Program-made: the position numbers and the translations under genes
In this document: piece after piece, positions 1 through 7,692 of the stretch
Numbering within the stretch: position 1 is the first letter of the stretch
Layout: every line of letters begins with the position of its first letter
Notes under the pieces: model-generated
Told to the model about the DNA's origin: nothing
What the model saw: only the letters and a program-made list of their open reading frames with translations
The model's database searches: none
Source of the DNA: Sporomusa sp.
GTDB lineage: Bacteria; Bacillota_C; Negativicutes; Sporomusales; Sporomusaceae
NCBI GenBank assembly: GCA_029256645.1
Contig: JAQSXM010000001.1
Span: forward strand, 1 to 44,559
Length of the DNA stretch: 44,559 nucleotides
Direction: 5' to 3'

Positions 1-14
1 GTAGGGTATATCTT
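1..14. repeat. 14-bp terminal repeat marking the closed circle
   Basis: The first 14 bases are identical to the last 14 (44546-44559). Joining them keeps the XkdU/YmfQ-family reading frame open across the junction, so the repeat is best explained as overlap left when a circular or circularly permuted genome was written out linearly. It is too short to be a packaged terminal redundancy in itself. Confidence 0.9.
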
Positions 15-267
15 CGTTGTATCGCGTTAGCAGCCTAAACTTTCTTACATCCAGCGTGTCAGACGTTTTGGGTATAATCTTCAGCGGCTTTTCTCGCTTG
101 GCTACACCGTTTAATGTGGCATCACGGATGAATTGATCATCCAGCACATTCTGCAGCTCATCCCAAACTAAATTTAATTCTGGGTTTTCAGCAGCGGCTA
201 TATGCTGAAACTCCCGGACTTCTTTCATTATGGCTGGATAGTATTTTGAAACATCAGCCTCACGCAA
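1..267 (-). CDS. Tail/baseplate protein, XkdU/YmfQ family (DUF2313), 5' part; continues at the right edge
   Basis: This is the first 89 codons of a 181-codon gene cut by the linear ends. The frame leaves the window at position 1 and resumes at 44545, ending at the TAA at 44267. The N-terminal part reads LREADVSKYYPAIMKEVREF and contains the DQFI and DTLDVRKFR segments typical of the family. The likely start is TTG at 267, overlapping the TGA of the upstream baseplate J gene; no ATG suits better. In PBSX-like phages this small protein follows baseplate J and sits at the baseplate hub or periphery. The order J gene, this gene, then tail fibre is conserved here once the circle is closed. Confidence 0.88.
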   Translation of the reverse strand, partial: MREADVSKYYPAIMKEVREFQHIAAAENPELNLVWDELQNVLDDQFIRDATLNGVAKREKPLKIIPKTSDTLDVRKFRLLTRYNEDIPY

Positions 268-1315
268 TGATGCTCCCCCTGACCGGAATTGAATCGGCAG
301 GTACTACAAAGTTACCCTGCACCCCGTTTATTTTAGTGTCCTGAATATCTATAACCCCTGCTGCATTTAACAACCTGGTTTCAATCTGGGACACGCGAAC
401 AATTAAATTCTCCGTTTCATCCCATACTTGGCACAACTCCTTATAGTAAGCGTCTAGAGCTTCTTCGATGTAAGGACGAGATTCATTAAAATTCCATCCG
501 GACTGAAAGGTAATATCCGTTTCAAGATTGATCACCTGGTTTGTCACTCCAAAAACTGTGACAACATGGTCTATTGGAGCTGTACCCAAACCATCACCTG
601 CGTTCACAGTCGGATCAATGAGGGTTTGTACCGTATTAACCATTTCAGCTGAAGGCGCTTGCCACTCAGAATTAATAATGACCAGCTTGACTGTCCCGCC
701 CCCCTGCCATGCCCGATAAGGCTTCACACCGCCTACACCTTGGATCTTTTCAACCTTTTCTACATAGTCCGCGCGGTTACCACCGAAGGCGATACGGTCA
801 AAGCTGTTAAAATATCGCGTTCTGAAGGCTTCCGTTTCTTCTTCATCTTCGCCCGGAATGAGTATTTCAGTGAGTGCAGCCGTTTGCAAACCATTAATAT
901 AATCAATCGGGATCAAGGTGCCTAAATAGGAATTAGCATCACTGCCGGACGTTTCGCAGCTCAATTTAAAAATGCCGTCACTGATTTTTTCAGTAACGAC
1001 ATAATTTAATTCATCCAAGCTGTATCGGCTGCCAATCGGCACATCAATATTAAATTGGCCCTTTGCAATGGCATACGTGGCTGCCGTGGGTGTTATGCCG
1101 CGCTCTGCAGCCCGTTTGATTAAATATGTCCTCGACTGTGTATCGGCAAAGGACTCATTTAGAATTACATCCATTTCAATATAGGCAAGCTGCATCTCCA
1201 ATGCCGCTGGGGCGAGAGCATCCCATATAATACTGCCTTCCCTCTTATCAACCGTATTCGAGACCGTAGAAAGCATCCGCTGCATGATTACGTCAAATGT
1301 CATGTTTTCATACAT
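260..1315 (-). CDS. Baseplate J-like protein (XkdT family)
   Basis: A 351-residue protein of the baseplate J family, the wedge component that links the baseplate hub to the tail fibres in contractile-tailed phages. The N-terminus has the MTFDVIMQRML start and the early KREGSIIWDALAPAALEM segment typical of Mu gp47/PBSX XkdT proteins, and the middle carries GEDEEETEAFRTRY and GGNRADY. The ATG at 1315 overlaps the stop of the DUF2634 gene (ATGA), which suggests translational coupling. A second ATG four codons in is possible. The position between XkdS-like and XkdU-like genes is the canonical PBSX order. Confidence 0.93.
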   Translation of the reverse strand: MYENMTFDVIMQRMLSTVSNTVDKREGSIIWDALAPAALEMQLAYIEMDVILNESFADTQSRTYLIKRAAERGITPTAATYAIAKGQFNIDVPIGSRYSLDELNYVVTEKISDGIFKLSCETSGSDANSYLGTLIPIDYINGLQTAALTEILIPGEDEEETEAFRTRYFNSFDRIAFGGNRADYVEKVEKIQGVGGVKPYRAWQGGGTVKLVIINSEWQAPSAEMVNTVQTLIDPTVNAGDGLGTAPIDHVVTVFGVTNQVINLETDITFQSGWNFNESRPYIEEALDAYYKELCQVWDETENLIVRVSQIETRLLNAAGVIDIQDTKINGVQGNFVVPADSIPVRGSIIA

Positions 1316-1722
1316 CAGGTTATTCTCACCCCTTTCTGCTCCTCAAATGATCCTGCTATGGTGGTTACGGTAAAGGTTGCCGATACTTCCCCGCCCTTAT
1401 GGGTAAAAGAAAAACCGCTAACATCCGTTATGCGGTCATCTTGAAGTAAGGCCTCTGTAATTCTACGCTTCAGCTCCGGGTACACATAGGGCAGCGGCTT
1501 GCCGAATAGGTCTTGCAATTCAATTCCGTAATTCCAACTGTAAATAACATATTGGTAACGCTCAGTATTGAGGATCTTGTAGACCGCCTGCTTGATGGCG
1601 TCCAGGTCATCAGTCTTCTTGGTTATCGTTTCATCATTGATATTCATTTTGTAAGTTCGGGAAGGCTGGCTTTTTATTTGGAAGTCAGCAATTAAGCTGT
1701 CATTTGCCGGGATCATAACCAT
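1315..1722 (-). CDS. Baseplate protein, XkdS family (DUF2634)
   Basis: A 135-residue protein matching the DUF2634/XkdS family of PBSX-like phages, related to gp25-like baseplate wedge components. It carries the family's YKMNINDETI segment, the DDLDAIKQAVYKIL helix and the YSWNYGIELQDLFGKP motif. It overlaps both neighbours by a few bases. The ATG at 1722 is used here; a second in-frame ATG lies two codons later. Assignment rests on recalled family features plus gene order. Confidence 0.88.
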   Translation of the reverse strand: MVMIPANDSLIADFQIKSQPSRTYKMNINDETITKKTDDLDAIKQAVYKILNTERYQYVIYSWNYGIELQDLFGKPLPYVYPELKRRITEALLQDDRITDVSGFSFTHKGGEVSATFTVTTIAGSFEEQKGVRIT

Positions 1723-2114
1723 TCACCACTCACGATATGATCAAAAACCCGGTCTAATATGATGAAGTCTTGGCCGCCCTGGGCCTGTATCATGATTACT
1801 TGTTCGCCTACCTGCAGACCGTTATGGATTAAGATTTTCTTTCTGCCCTGGTAATCATGGTTGTGGCTGGCAAAGGCAGGATCACCGCTGCCGCCTGCTC
1901 GATTCTCTGTAACATGACTTACTGTTATATCAACGTAATGATCCCGAACAGCATTAGTTAGTTTGAAGAATTCAGCCGGCAGCGTTAGTTTTTGTTCCAC
2001 CTGAATGGTGAGCGGATCAACCGTCATAACCTCACCGTACACAATTCCGGTAGGTTTGCCGGTCTTATTCGCATTTTGGGAAATTTGCTGTATTACCTGA
2101 ACAAGATTATTCAA
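1713..2114 (-). CDS. Baseplate-associated protein, XkdR family (DUF2577)
   Basis: A 133-residue protein with the layout of DUF2577: an N-terminal helix, the GIVYGEVMTVDPLTIQVEQK strand pair, and a C-terminal GEQVIMIQAQGGQDFIILDR segment. It probably forms an OB-like or hub-spike-associated domain. It starts with TTG at 2114, overlapping the TGA of the upstream gene, with a GGTGGTGA-like ribosome binding site. It sits between the XkdQ-like hub and XkdS-like wedge proteins, as in PBSX. Confidence 0.85.
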   Translation of the reverse strand: MNNLVQVIQQISQNANKTGKPTGIVYGEVMTVDPLTIQVEQKLTLPAEFFKLTNAVRDHYVDITVSHVTENRAGGSGDPAFASHNHDYQGRKKILIHNGLQVGEQVIMIQAQGGQDFIILDRVFDHIVSGEWL

Positions 2115-3070
2115 ACAAAATCACCACCCCGCAAAGTTAGATTCATTAAATGTTCCTTGTTATTAAAAACGTGCTTGACCTTTTCCACCAGCATATAGTT
2201 ATTTACGGCAATATCACCTAAATCAAGCTGTACACCTATGCTGGTGCCTGCCTTTACCCGGATATCGCCAAAAGCATTGTTAATGGATAAATTACGGGTT
2301 TTCCGATTATAAAGCTGCAGGAGGGCATCTGCTTTAGCCTTGCCGTTGCATTTCTCTTCGATAGATTCACAGTACTGCAATATCCCCCACTGCAGCTGTG
2401 TGCTGCTATCTAAGGTAATATACAGTTCTCGTTTACCGGTATCTTTATTATCGTAATACAGCCTAATCCGGTTATAGGTGCTGTTATCAATACTTGAAGT
2501 GTAACTGTAGTTTTCGGCGGTATCGCCATCGATCAGCAGGTCCAGTTTCATACTTTCAACGTCTTTCAGCGTGAGTTGGCCAAAATCATCATATAAGACA
2601 TAGAGCTTCTTTTTATTCAGCAATGTTAGATCCAAAGCATTCTGAATGATATCGAACAAAGTAACATTCTCTTCAGTGCGCTTTGGTATCACATATACGG
2701 TATCTTCAATTTCCCCAACCTTCAATTTGAAGTCCGCGGCCAACATTTTAACAACGTCAGCAGCGGACTTATTTATATACCATAGTGCATCTTTATTTTT
2801 TAAGTACCGTAGCTGATCATAGGCGGTAACGCTGATAATACCGTCCTTATCCCTCTTTTTAGTAAAAACATATCCATAGAATACATTTTTACTATCCACC
2901 GCCATTTTTACGAGATTGCCTTCTGTAAAGTCAATAACATCGTCCTTCAGGACATTGAATGTTAACTTCCCAGGTGTGCCTTTGCGCTCAGTTTCCCATG
3001 TAATGCCCTCTTCGACTACCGGCTCAAATACTTTTTCACCGTTTTGAATTATTATCTGTACACTAGCCAA
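2111..3070 (-). CDS. Tail hub protein, XkdQ family (late control D / gp27-like)
   Basis: A 319-residue protein of the XkdQ family, the PBSX counterpart of P2 gpD and T4 gp27, which forms the hub at the tip of the tail tube. Visible features are the GITWETERKGTPGKLTFNV segment near residues 20-40, VKMAVDSKNVFYGYVFTKKRD and the TAYDQLRYLKNKD motif. The start is TTG at 3070, seven bases after AGGTGA, and it overlaps the stop of the LysM gene. Hub, LysM and tape-measure genes are adjacent and overlapping, consistent with co-assembly of the tail tip. Confidence 0.88.
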   Translation of the reverse strand: MASVQIIIQNGEKVFEPVVEEGITWETERKGTPGKLTFNVLKDDVIDFTEGNLVKMAVDSKNVFYGYVFTKKRDKDGIISVTAYDQLRYLKNKDALWYINKSAADVVKMLAADFKLKVGEIEDTVYVIPKRTEENVTLFDIIQNALDLTLLNKKKLYVLYDDFGQLTLKDVESMKLDLLIDGDTAENYSYTSSIDNSTYNRIRLYYDNKDTGKRELYITLDSSTQLQWGILQYCESIEEKCNGKAKADALLQLYNRKTRNLSINNAFGDIRVKAGTSIGVQLDLGDIAVNNYMLVEKVKHVFNNKEHLMNLTLRGGDFV

Positions 3071-3719
3071 ACTTAATCACCTGCCCTGAAACAAGAATGT
3101 TCGGGTTAGTGATGCTGTTTAATTTCGCTATCTCCTGCCATCGGGAGCCATCACCGAGCTGTTTTTTGCAGATTTCAAATAAGGTTTGACCAGCTACAAC
3201 TTTATAGGCTTTTGGTATTTCCCGGCTTGTCTCCCGCTTTTGTTCTATGCTGGCTGTTTTGGTTCCGTCTTCAGCAGTCTTTACATTCAATACTTTAGTG
3301 GCATAGGGTTTATACTGCTTTAGCCGTACTGAGGTAAGTACATCAAAACCGTTGTTAGCATCTTCAATTATTTCGTAGTCTTCCAATGCTACTTTTAAAT
3401 TAGTATCAAACAAAAAATCGTACCTCGGTGATAAGCGACAAACGATAAACTGAAAAGGCGCAAAGCTTGTTTTGAGCTGCTTAAATCCATTCAGAAAGTG
3501 ATCGGCACTGCGAAATCCTGAAAAATAAGTTGCGAACGGATATTTTGAATTCGGCAGCAGCACTTCAAAACTAACTTCACTTAGACCGGCAGACTTCAAG
3601 ATATTAACCTCACCATCATTGATGAGGTTAATTGTCTTATTTTTATTGTTGATCCTTAACTGCATCTTTGCGGGGGGAACCGGTAACTGAGTATCGCCCA
3701 TGAAAAAGTAATAACTCAT
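3063..3719 (-). CDS. LysM-containing tail protein, XkdP family
   Basis: A 218-residue protein with an N-terminal structural domain and a C-terminal LysM domain at about residues 170-218 (AYKVVAGQTLFEICKKQLGD, then NPNILVSGQVIKFG). PBSX XkdP and P2 gpU/gpX-like proteins share this layout and act at the tail tip, joining tube and hub; the LysM part probably contacts peptidoglycan or stabilises the hub. It overlaps the tape-measure gene stop by four bases and the hub gene start by eight. Confidence 0.9.
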   Translation of the reverse strand: MSYYFFMGDTQLPVPPAKMQLRINNKNKTINLINDGEVNILKSAGLSEVSFEVLLPNSKYPFATYFSGFRSADHFLNGFKQLKTSFAPFQFIVCRLSPRYDFLFDTNLKVALEDYEIIEDANNGFDVLTSVRLKQYKPYATKVLNVKTAEDGTKTASIEQKRETSREIPKAYKVVAGQTLFEICKKQLGDGSRWQEIAKLNSITNPNILVSGQVIKFG

Positions 3720-5797
3720 TCATGCACCCCCTCCGCGGCGGTTTGCATCGTTTCAATTAAGGTGTCTTTTAAATAAGTCATCATACCATCTAAATCATTA
3801 TTACTGCTGACTGAATTGTGAATACCCCCCATATCTACTTTGATTTCTGCTGTGGTAAAGCGGTTAATAACTTCTTGCTCAGCAATATCACGAAGGTATT
3901 TTAAATCTTCTGCTGTAATATCCATGCTATCCTTCATCTTGCTGGTATTGGCTGCCGTATCTTCAATATTTCTGGCAACATCTTTATCTAACCCATTTGA
4001 TCCTAAACTAAGTTTAAATTTATTTGCTACATCGTTGCCCAGATTGTAACCTTTATCCCATGCTTGCCCGTAGTCAATTCTGTTTATGTGCATCGTACTT
4101 GTATCTACTCTAAGCCGTTGAGCTTTATAGGCACCTTCCCCGAACTTCTCATTTACGGCCCCTTTTAAACTTTTACGCCATCCCTCTACGGCACTTGTCA
4201 GTTTGGATCCAAATATAGTGTCAACCGCGCTGGCTATTCCAGATAGTATACCTAGGATGGTATTGGCCATATCTGCAAATAGTCTAACAATAGAACCAAT
4301 CGGATCATCCCATACATTTGCAAAGAACTCCACAAATGTAGCTATGAAGTTCCACATAACACCAAACGTATCAATAATCAGGTTCACCATTGCAATTACA
4401 ACATTGCCTATAGCTGCACCCGCAAAGTAAAATGAACCAACAATTAAACCGGTTGCACTCAAACTTGTTCCGGCAAATTTATTAACCGCGGCTACCGCTA
4501 AATAAAAAATGGCTATTAATGCGATTATAGCAATGATAATCCAAGATAGAGGGCAGGCATACAGGGCAGCATTTAAGCCACCTTGCGCATAGGCTGCCGC
4601 AATTGTAGCACCAGTCTGGGCAATAGTTGATTCTACTAATAACCAATTTCGCGCATTCTGTACCGCAGTAATACCGGAACTAATCATCGCGGCCCCGTTA
4701 TAAGCAATATACGCCGCTGCCACACCGAGTACAACCGGTTCGATCAGTGACCAATTGTCCGCAACAAGTGCGGCTCCACTACTCATAATATTAAAAGTTG
4801 TTTCCGCAATACCGGACAAGGTGTACATACCGTTGATTACTCCGTTAACTAAGCGCTCAAACCTCTTGCTATTTGCTACGTTATTTATTGCTGTTAAAAC
4901 CGGCTGGAATGCTCTAATACCATGATTTTCAACGGAAGTCCAAATCTGACCGAACGTCTTAGGCATTTTCGCGAACTTAGCATTCGTTTGCTCGGCGGCA
5001 GACAGTAAGGCATTTTTAACAATGCTGGCAGTGATTTGCCCCTCTTGCGCCATTTCCCTAATGTGACCAACATCAACTTTCAAATAATCTGCTATATGCT
5101 GAATGATCGGCTGTGCATTTTCAAAAACGGAGTTTAATTCTTCGCCACGAAGGACGCCGCTTGCCATGCCCTGCGTTAATTGCAATGTAGATGCGGCAAT
5201 CCCTTCCTGAGCTGTGCCTGCAATAATAAAGTTTTTATTTAATTGCTCCGAAAAAGCAATTAACTCAGCGTTATTGGAAAAAGCGCCCTTAGCCTGGCTC
5301 CCTAGTTGTGCAACTGCTGCAGCTGTTCCTAAGTAGCTCCCCCGGGAGTCTTCCGCACTGGCAAAAATCATTTCTTGTAACTGTGCAGTGGTTTGCATAC
5401 TATCATTCATTAGGTCTACCCTAGCTGTCGTTTGGGCAACTGTATCTGACAACTTAATAGTCTTTGTGATACCAACGGCTGCAGCAATACCAGTGACGAT
5501 ATTCTTAATTTCACCTACCAGCCCCCCTGCTGCAGCTTGACCTTGGCGCATATCATTGTTTAATTGTTTTTGAGCGGCATCTGCTTCACGAATGTTTTTT
5601 TCTACACTATCCATAGCTATTGAAGCTTTGTTCAATTCCATTCTAGCCGCTGAGATACTCGCCGTATCAACGGCCCGTGAAGACGCATTTTGCATGGTTT
5701 CAAAACTTGAAATACATATATTTAAGGCGTTATTCATTGACCGAACAACAGAAGACATTCCGTCCTGTAGTTGGATCGCTGTCCTTATTGTAGCCAT
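3716..5797 (-). CDS. Tail tape measure protein
   Basis: A 693-residue protein that sets tail length and is ejected at infection. The N-terminus (about 1-100) is helical and coiled-coil-like (ASISAARMELNKASIAMD). Residues about 110-310 match the conserved tape-measure domain, including EGIAASTLQLTQGMASGVLR, GEELNSVFENAQPIIQHIA and AQEGQITASIVKNALLSAAE. Strongly hydrophobic helices follow between about residues 340 and 530, e.g. SWIIIAIIALIAIFYLAVAA. At 693 residues it is short for a contractile tail, suggesting a tail of roughly 100 nm. A minus-strand terminator stands just before its start, so expression needs read-through or an unseen promoter. Confidence 0.93.
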   Translation of the reverse strand: MATIRTAIQLQDGMSSVVRSMNNALNICISSFETMQNASSRAVDTASISAARMELNKASIAMDSVEKNIREADAAQKQLNNDMRQGQAAAGGLVGEIKNIVTGIAAAVGITKTIKLSDTVAQTTARVDLMNDSMQTTAQLQEMIFASAEDSRGSYLGTAAAVAQLGSQAKGAFSNNAELIAFSEQLNKNFIIAGTAQEGIAASTLQLTQGMASGVLRGEELNSVFENAQPIIQHIADYLKVDVGHIREMAQEGQITASIVKNALLSAAEQTNAKFAKMPKTFGQIWTSVENHGIRAFQPVLTAINNVANSKRFERLVNGVINGMYTLSGIAETTFNIMSSGAALVADNWSLIEPVVLGVAAAYIAYNGAAMISSGITAVQNARNWLLVESTIAQTGATIAAAYAQGGLNAALYACPLSWIIIAIIALIAIFYLAVAAVNKFAGTSLSATGLIVGSFYFAGAAIGNVVIAMVNLIIDTFGVMWNFIATFVEFFANVWDDPIGSIVRLFADMANTILGILSGIASAVDTIFGSKLTSAVEGWRKSLKGAVNEKFGEGAYKAQRLRVDTSTMHINRIDYGQAWDKGYNLGNDVANKFKLSLGSNGLDKDVARNIEDTAANTSKMKDSMDITAEDLKYLRDIAEQEVINRFTTAEIKVDMGGIHNSVSSNNDLDGMMTYLKDTLIETMQTAAEGVHE

Positions 5798-5819
5798 TAC
5801 TTCACCTCAATTTAAACAT

Positions 5820-5846
5820 AAGAAAAACCGCCCGAATGGGGCGGTT
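5820..5846 (-). terminator. Rho-independent terminator after the exported moron gene
   Basis: An 8-bp stem AACCGCCC/GGGCGGTT with a 5-base loop is followed on the minus strand by a T-rich run. It lies between the stop of the signal-peptide protein (5855) and the start of the tape measure gene (5797), isolating the inserted gene from the tail operon. Confidence 0.8.
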
Positions 5847-5854
5847 AGTCGATT

Positions 5855-6418
5855 TCATTTATTTATTATTTTAATGTCCGGAAATCTATCTCTGACATTT
5901 AAAGCATTAGGATTCTTGTATTCAAAATAATGATTTAGTAGTGTTTGGGCATCTTGTGAAAACGCCATTCCTTCAAACCACTCATCGTATACGTGACCAA
6001 ATGTTTTACTATTCCACTCTTGTGAAAACTGACCGGTATACCCCGGACGCCGTGAATATAACTGAGATGAATCAGAGAACATCCTGTATATGTCTCTTCT
6101 TAAATGCCTAACAGTCTTGCCATCAAGCTCCCATTCAATAACTTCGTCTAAATTAATACCGCGTAGATCTTCATAGGTTATATAGTTTGGGTAAGTATCA
6201 CCTTGAAAATATACCTGGAATCGTTCTTCACCGGGATACCCTTTTAGCGCCTTACAATGCTCATAAGCCCCTACACCATTAACGACATAAAGCTTTGTAA
6301 CATCAACCATTTCGTTACTTGCACCAATTGAAAATTTAATCTCGCTATTTGCAAAGGCTAGATTTAACGATAAAGAGAAAAAGCACATCATTAAAAGAAG
6401 GACTTTGAAATATCTCAT
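5855..6418 (-). CDS. Exported protein of unknown function (moron)
   Basis: A 187-residue protein I do not recognise. It begins with a clear Sec signal peptide: MRYFK, then a hydrophobic core LLLMMCFFSLSLNL and a likely cleavage after AFA near residue 23. The mature part is soluble-looking and aromatic-rich (WELDGKTVRHLRRDIYRMFS, EWNSKTFGHVYDEWFEGM). It interrupts the conserved order of tail chaperone then tape measure. It has its own extended -10 promoter upstream and its own terminator downstream, the hallmarks of a moron expressed from the prophage. It probably alters the lysogen's envelope or surroundings; superinfection exclusion or a host-fitness factor are options, neither shown by the sequence. 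Confidence 0.8.
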   Translation of the reverse strand: MRYFKVLLLMMCFFSLSLNLAFANSEIKFSIGASNEMVDVTKLYVVNGVGAYEHCKALKGYPGEERFQVYFQGDTYPNYITYEDLRGINLDEVIEWELDGKTVRHLRRDIYRMFSDSSQLYSRRPGYTGQFSQEWNSKTFGHVYDEWFEGMAFSQDAQTLLNHYFEYKNPNALNVRDRFPDIKIINK

Positions 6419-6452
6419 CTTCAGCCCACCATTCTATGAAAGTTTTACCGAA

Positions 6453-6461
6453 ATTATACCA
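6453..6461 (-). promoter_or_regulatory. Extended -10 promoter for the exported moron gene
   Basis: On the minus strand the sequence reads TGGTATAAT, a perfect -10 hexamer with an extended TG. It is 35 bases upstream of the moron start, in the short gap after the frameshifted tail chaperone stop. No good -35 hexamer is visible, which extended -10 promoters tolerate. Confidence 0.6.
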
Positions 6462-6475
6462 TAAATTTAACAAAA

Positions 6476-7089
6476 TTACCTAGTCTTCTTAGCTTCACGA
6501 GCTAATTCCTTCGCCCTTTTATCGTCAGCCTCCATTTTAGTCTGAATAGCGCCTATAACAAATGCTTTTTCATACCGGCTTAAAGCCATATATTCATGTG
6601 GCCATTTATGAAACTTGTGGAGGGCGTAGTAGGCATAGTTTGCCTCACTATCGCCCTCCTTAATCAGTTTTTTGCTTCTTCCACTATCTCATCCATACCG
6701 AGATCAAAGCCGTTTATCTCTTGAATTTTCTTCAGCAAGTCTTGATACTCCCCGGGCTTGAGCATATTTTTCAGTACAGCATCACCGCCCATAACCTTGT
6801 AACTATCCTGTAGCTCGGCGGCATTCAAGTTAGGGTATACTATGCACCTAACAGCTAACAAGCCAAGATATTTTTCATAATCGGTTTCCTGAGTATACTG
6901 CCCCTTCTTACCGGTTACCTGCACCTTCTTGGTGCAAGATTTGCGAATTTGCTCGTCTTCTTCACTGGTCACAGATTGCAGCTCCCATTCTAGCGGCTTA
7001 CCATCTTCAACAAATCGTTTTGAAACTACATGCTTAACCGTTTCATTATCTTTGGCGTTCTGGGCAAGAAATGCACTTAAATTACTCAT
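6476..7089 (-). CDS. Tail assembly chaperone, long form made by -1 frameshift (gpGT-like)
   Basis: The XkdN-like frame (7089 to 6664) ends GCA AAA AAC TGA. The preceding heptamer A AAA AAC is a canonical -1 slippery site in the correct phase. After slippage the frame reads through CTG ATT AAG into an open stretch of about 63 codons ending at the TAA at 6476-6478. The extension contains ANYAYYALHKFHKWPHEYM and a charged C-terminus, typical of second-frame tail chaperone domains. The long product, about 204 residues, would bind the tape measure protein during tube assembly, as lambda gpGT does. The extension has no start codon or ribosome binding site of its own, which supports frameshifting. 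Confidence 0.88.
6664..7089 (-). CDS. Tail assembly chaperone, short form (XkdN family)
   Basis: A 141-residue protein of the XkdN/tail assembly chaperone type, starting MSNLSAFLAQNAKDNETVKH. The ATG at 7089 is chosen because GAGGAG stands nine bases before it; upstream in-frame codons encode a hydrophobic stretch with no ribosome binding site and are unlikely to be translated. It follows the tail tube gene and precedes the tape measure, the conserved place for the G/GT chaperone pair. Its last codons form the slippery site for the long form. Confidence 0.88.
   Translation of the reverse strand: MSNLSAFLAQNAKDNETVKHVVSKRFVEDGKPLEWELQSVTSEEDEQIRKSCTKKVQVTGKKGQYTQETDYEKYLGLLAVRCIVYPNLNAAELQDSYKVMGGDAVLKNMLKPGEYQDLLKKIQEINGFDLGMDEIVEEAKN
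6667..6673 (-). promoter_or_regulatory. Slippery heptamer for -1 programmed ribosomal frameshift
   Basis: AAAAAAC on the minus strand is read A AAA AAC in the zero frame, directly before the TGA stop. The GGAGGG sequence a few codons downstream and the inverted GGAGGGCG/CGCCCTCC segments (about 6618-6659) could form a stimulatory hairpin. Confidence 0.85.
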
Positions 7090-7204
7090 AATATCAATCT
7101 CCTCAGTTAAAATTAAAATTAATACCACTGCCAGCGTGAAGAATATCCTCTCCAGCAGTGGTGTTCCAGGGGTTATAAGTAGGCACACGATCAGAACAAA
7201 CATT

Positions 7205-7675
7205 TTACATCATGCCGTCAAGAATATTGAATTTCTCAGGCATTTCAAAGTCTTCATAGGTAAAGTCAATATCCTGTTCTAAGAATTCCCCGCCAGCATC
7301 AAAACTGGCCAGAACACCGCCGTCAATATTGCAACCTTTAAAGATCATTGTTTGGCGGCCAGCAGCTGACGTCGGATCGTAATTTGTTATTTGTACGTCA
7401 AAATAGACATCTTCACCAGTATTTTTGAACTTCAACATTAGTTCATTGAAGATGGGCGTATTTTGGTAGACCGTCATAGTGCCGGTGCCATTCCAGCTAG
7501 TGGTTTTATTACCCTGGCCGGTCTTGCCCAGAATGGATACTTTCTGTTTTTGCTTTTCGAATTTGGCTTCAAACTTTTTACCCTGCATTAGCAGGTATCG
7601 GTTACTCTCTATGGTGACAAAGCACTCAGCAAGTTTAGCGCTTACTGCGTCCCTGGCCTGCATTACTTTTTGCAT
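7205..7675 (-). CDS. Tail tube protein (XkdM family)
   Basis: A 156-residue tail tube subunit of the PBSX XkdM family, which polymerises inside the sheath. Recognisable features are the ESNRYLLMQGKKFEAKFEKQ opening, KQKVSILGKTGQGNKTTSWN, and the C-terminal EFLEQDIDFTYEDFEMPEKF segment. The ATG at 7675 has AAAGGAGGGG upstream. Placement directly after the sheath gene and before the tail chaperone is canonical. Confidence 0.93.
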   Translation of the reverse strand: MQKVMQARDAVSAKLAECFVTIESNRYLLMQGKKFEAKFEKQKQKVSILGKTGQGNKTTSWNGTGTMTVYQNTPIFNELMLKFKNTGEDVYFDVQITNYDPTSAAGRQTMIFKGCNIDGGVLASFDAGGEFLEQDIDFTYEDFEMPEKFNILDGMM

Positions 7676-7692
7676 CTAAAGCCCCTCCTTTC

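Noticed and set aside
7090..7203. Upstream extension of the tail chaperone frame encoding a hydrophobic segment
   Set aside because: It looks like a membrane helix but has no ribosome binding site, while the ATG at 7089 has GAGGAG; it is untranslated leader.
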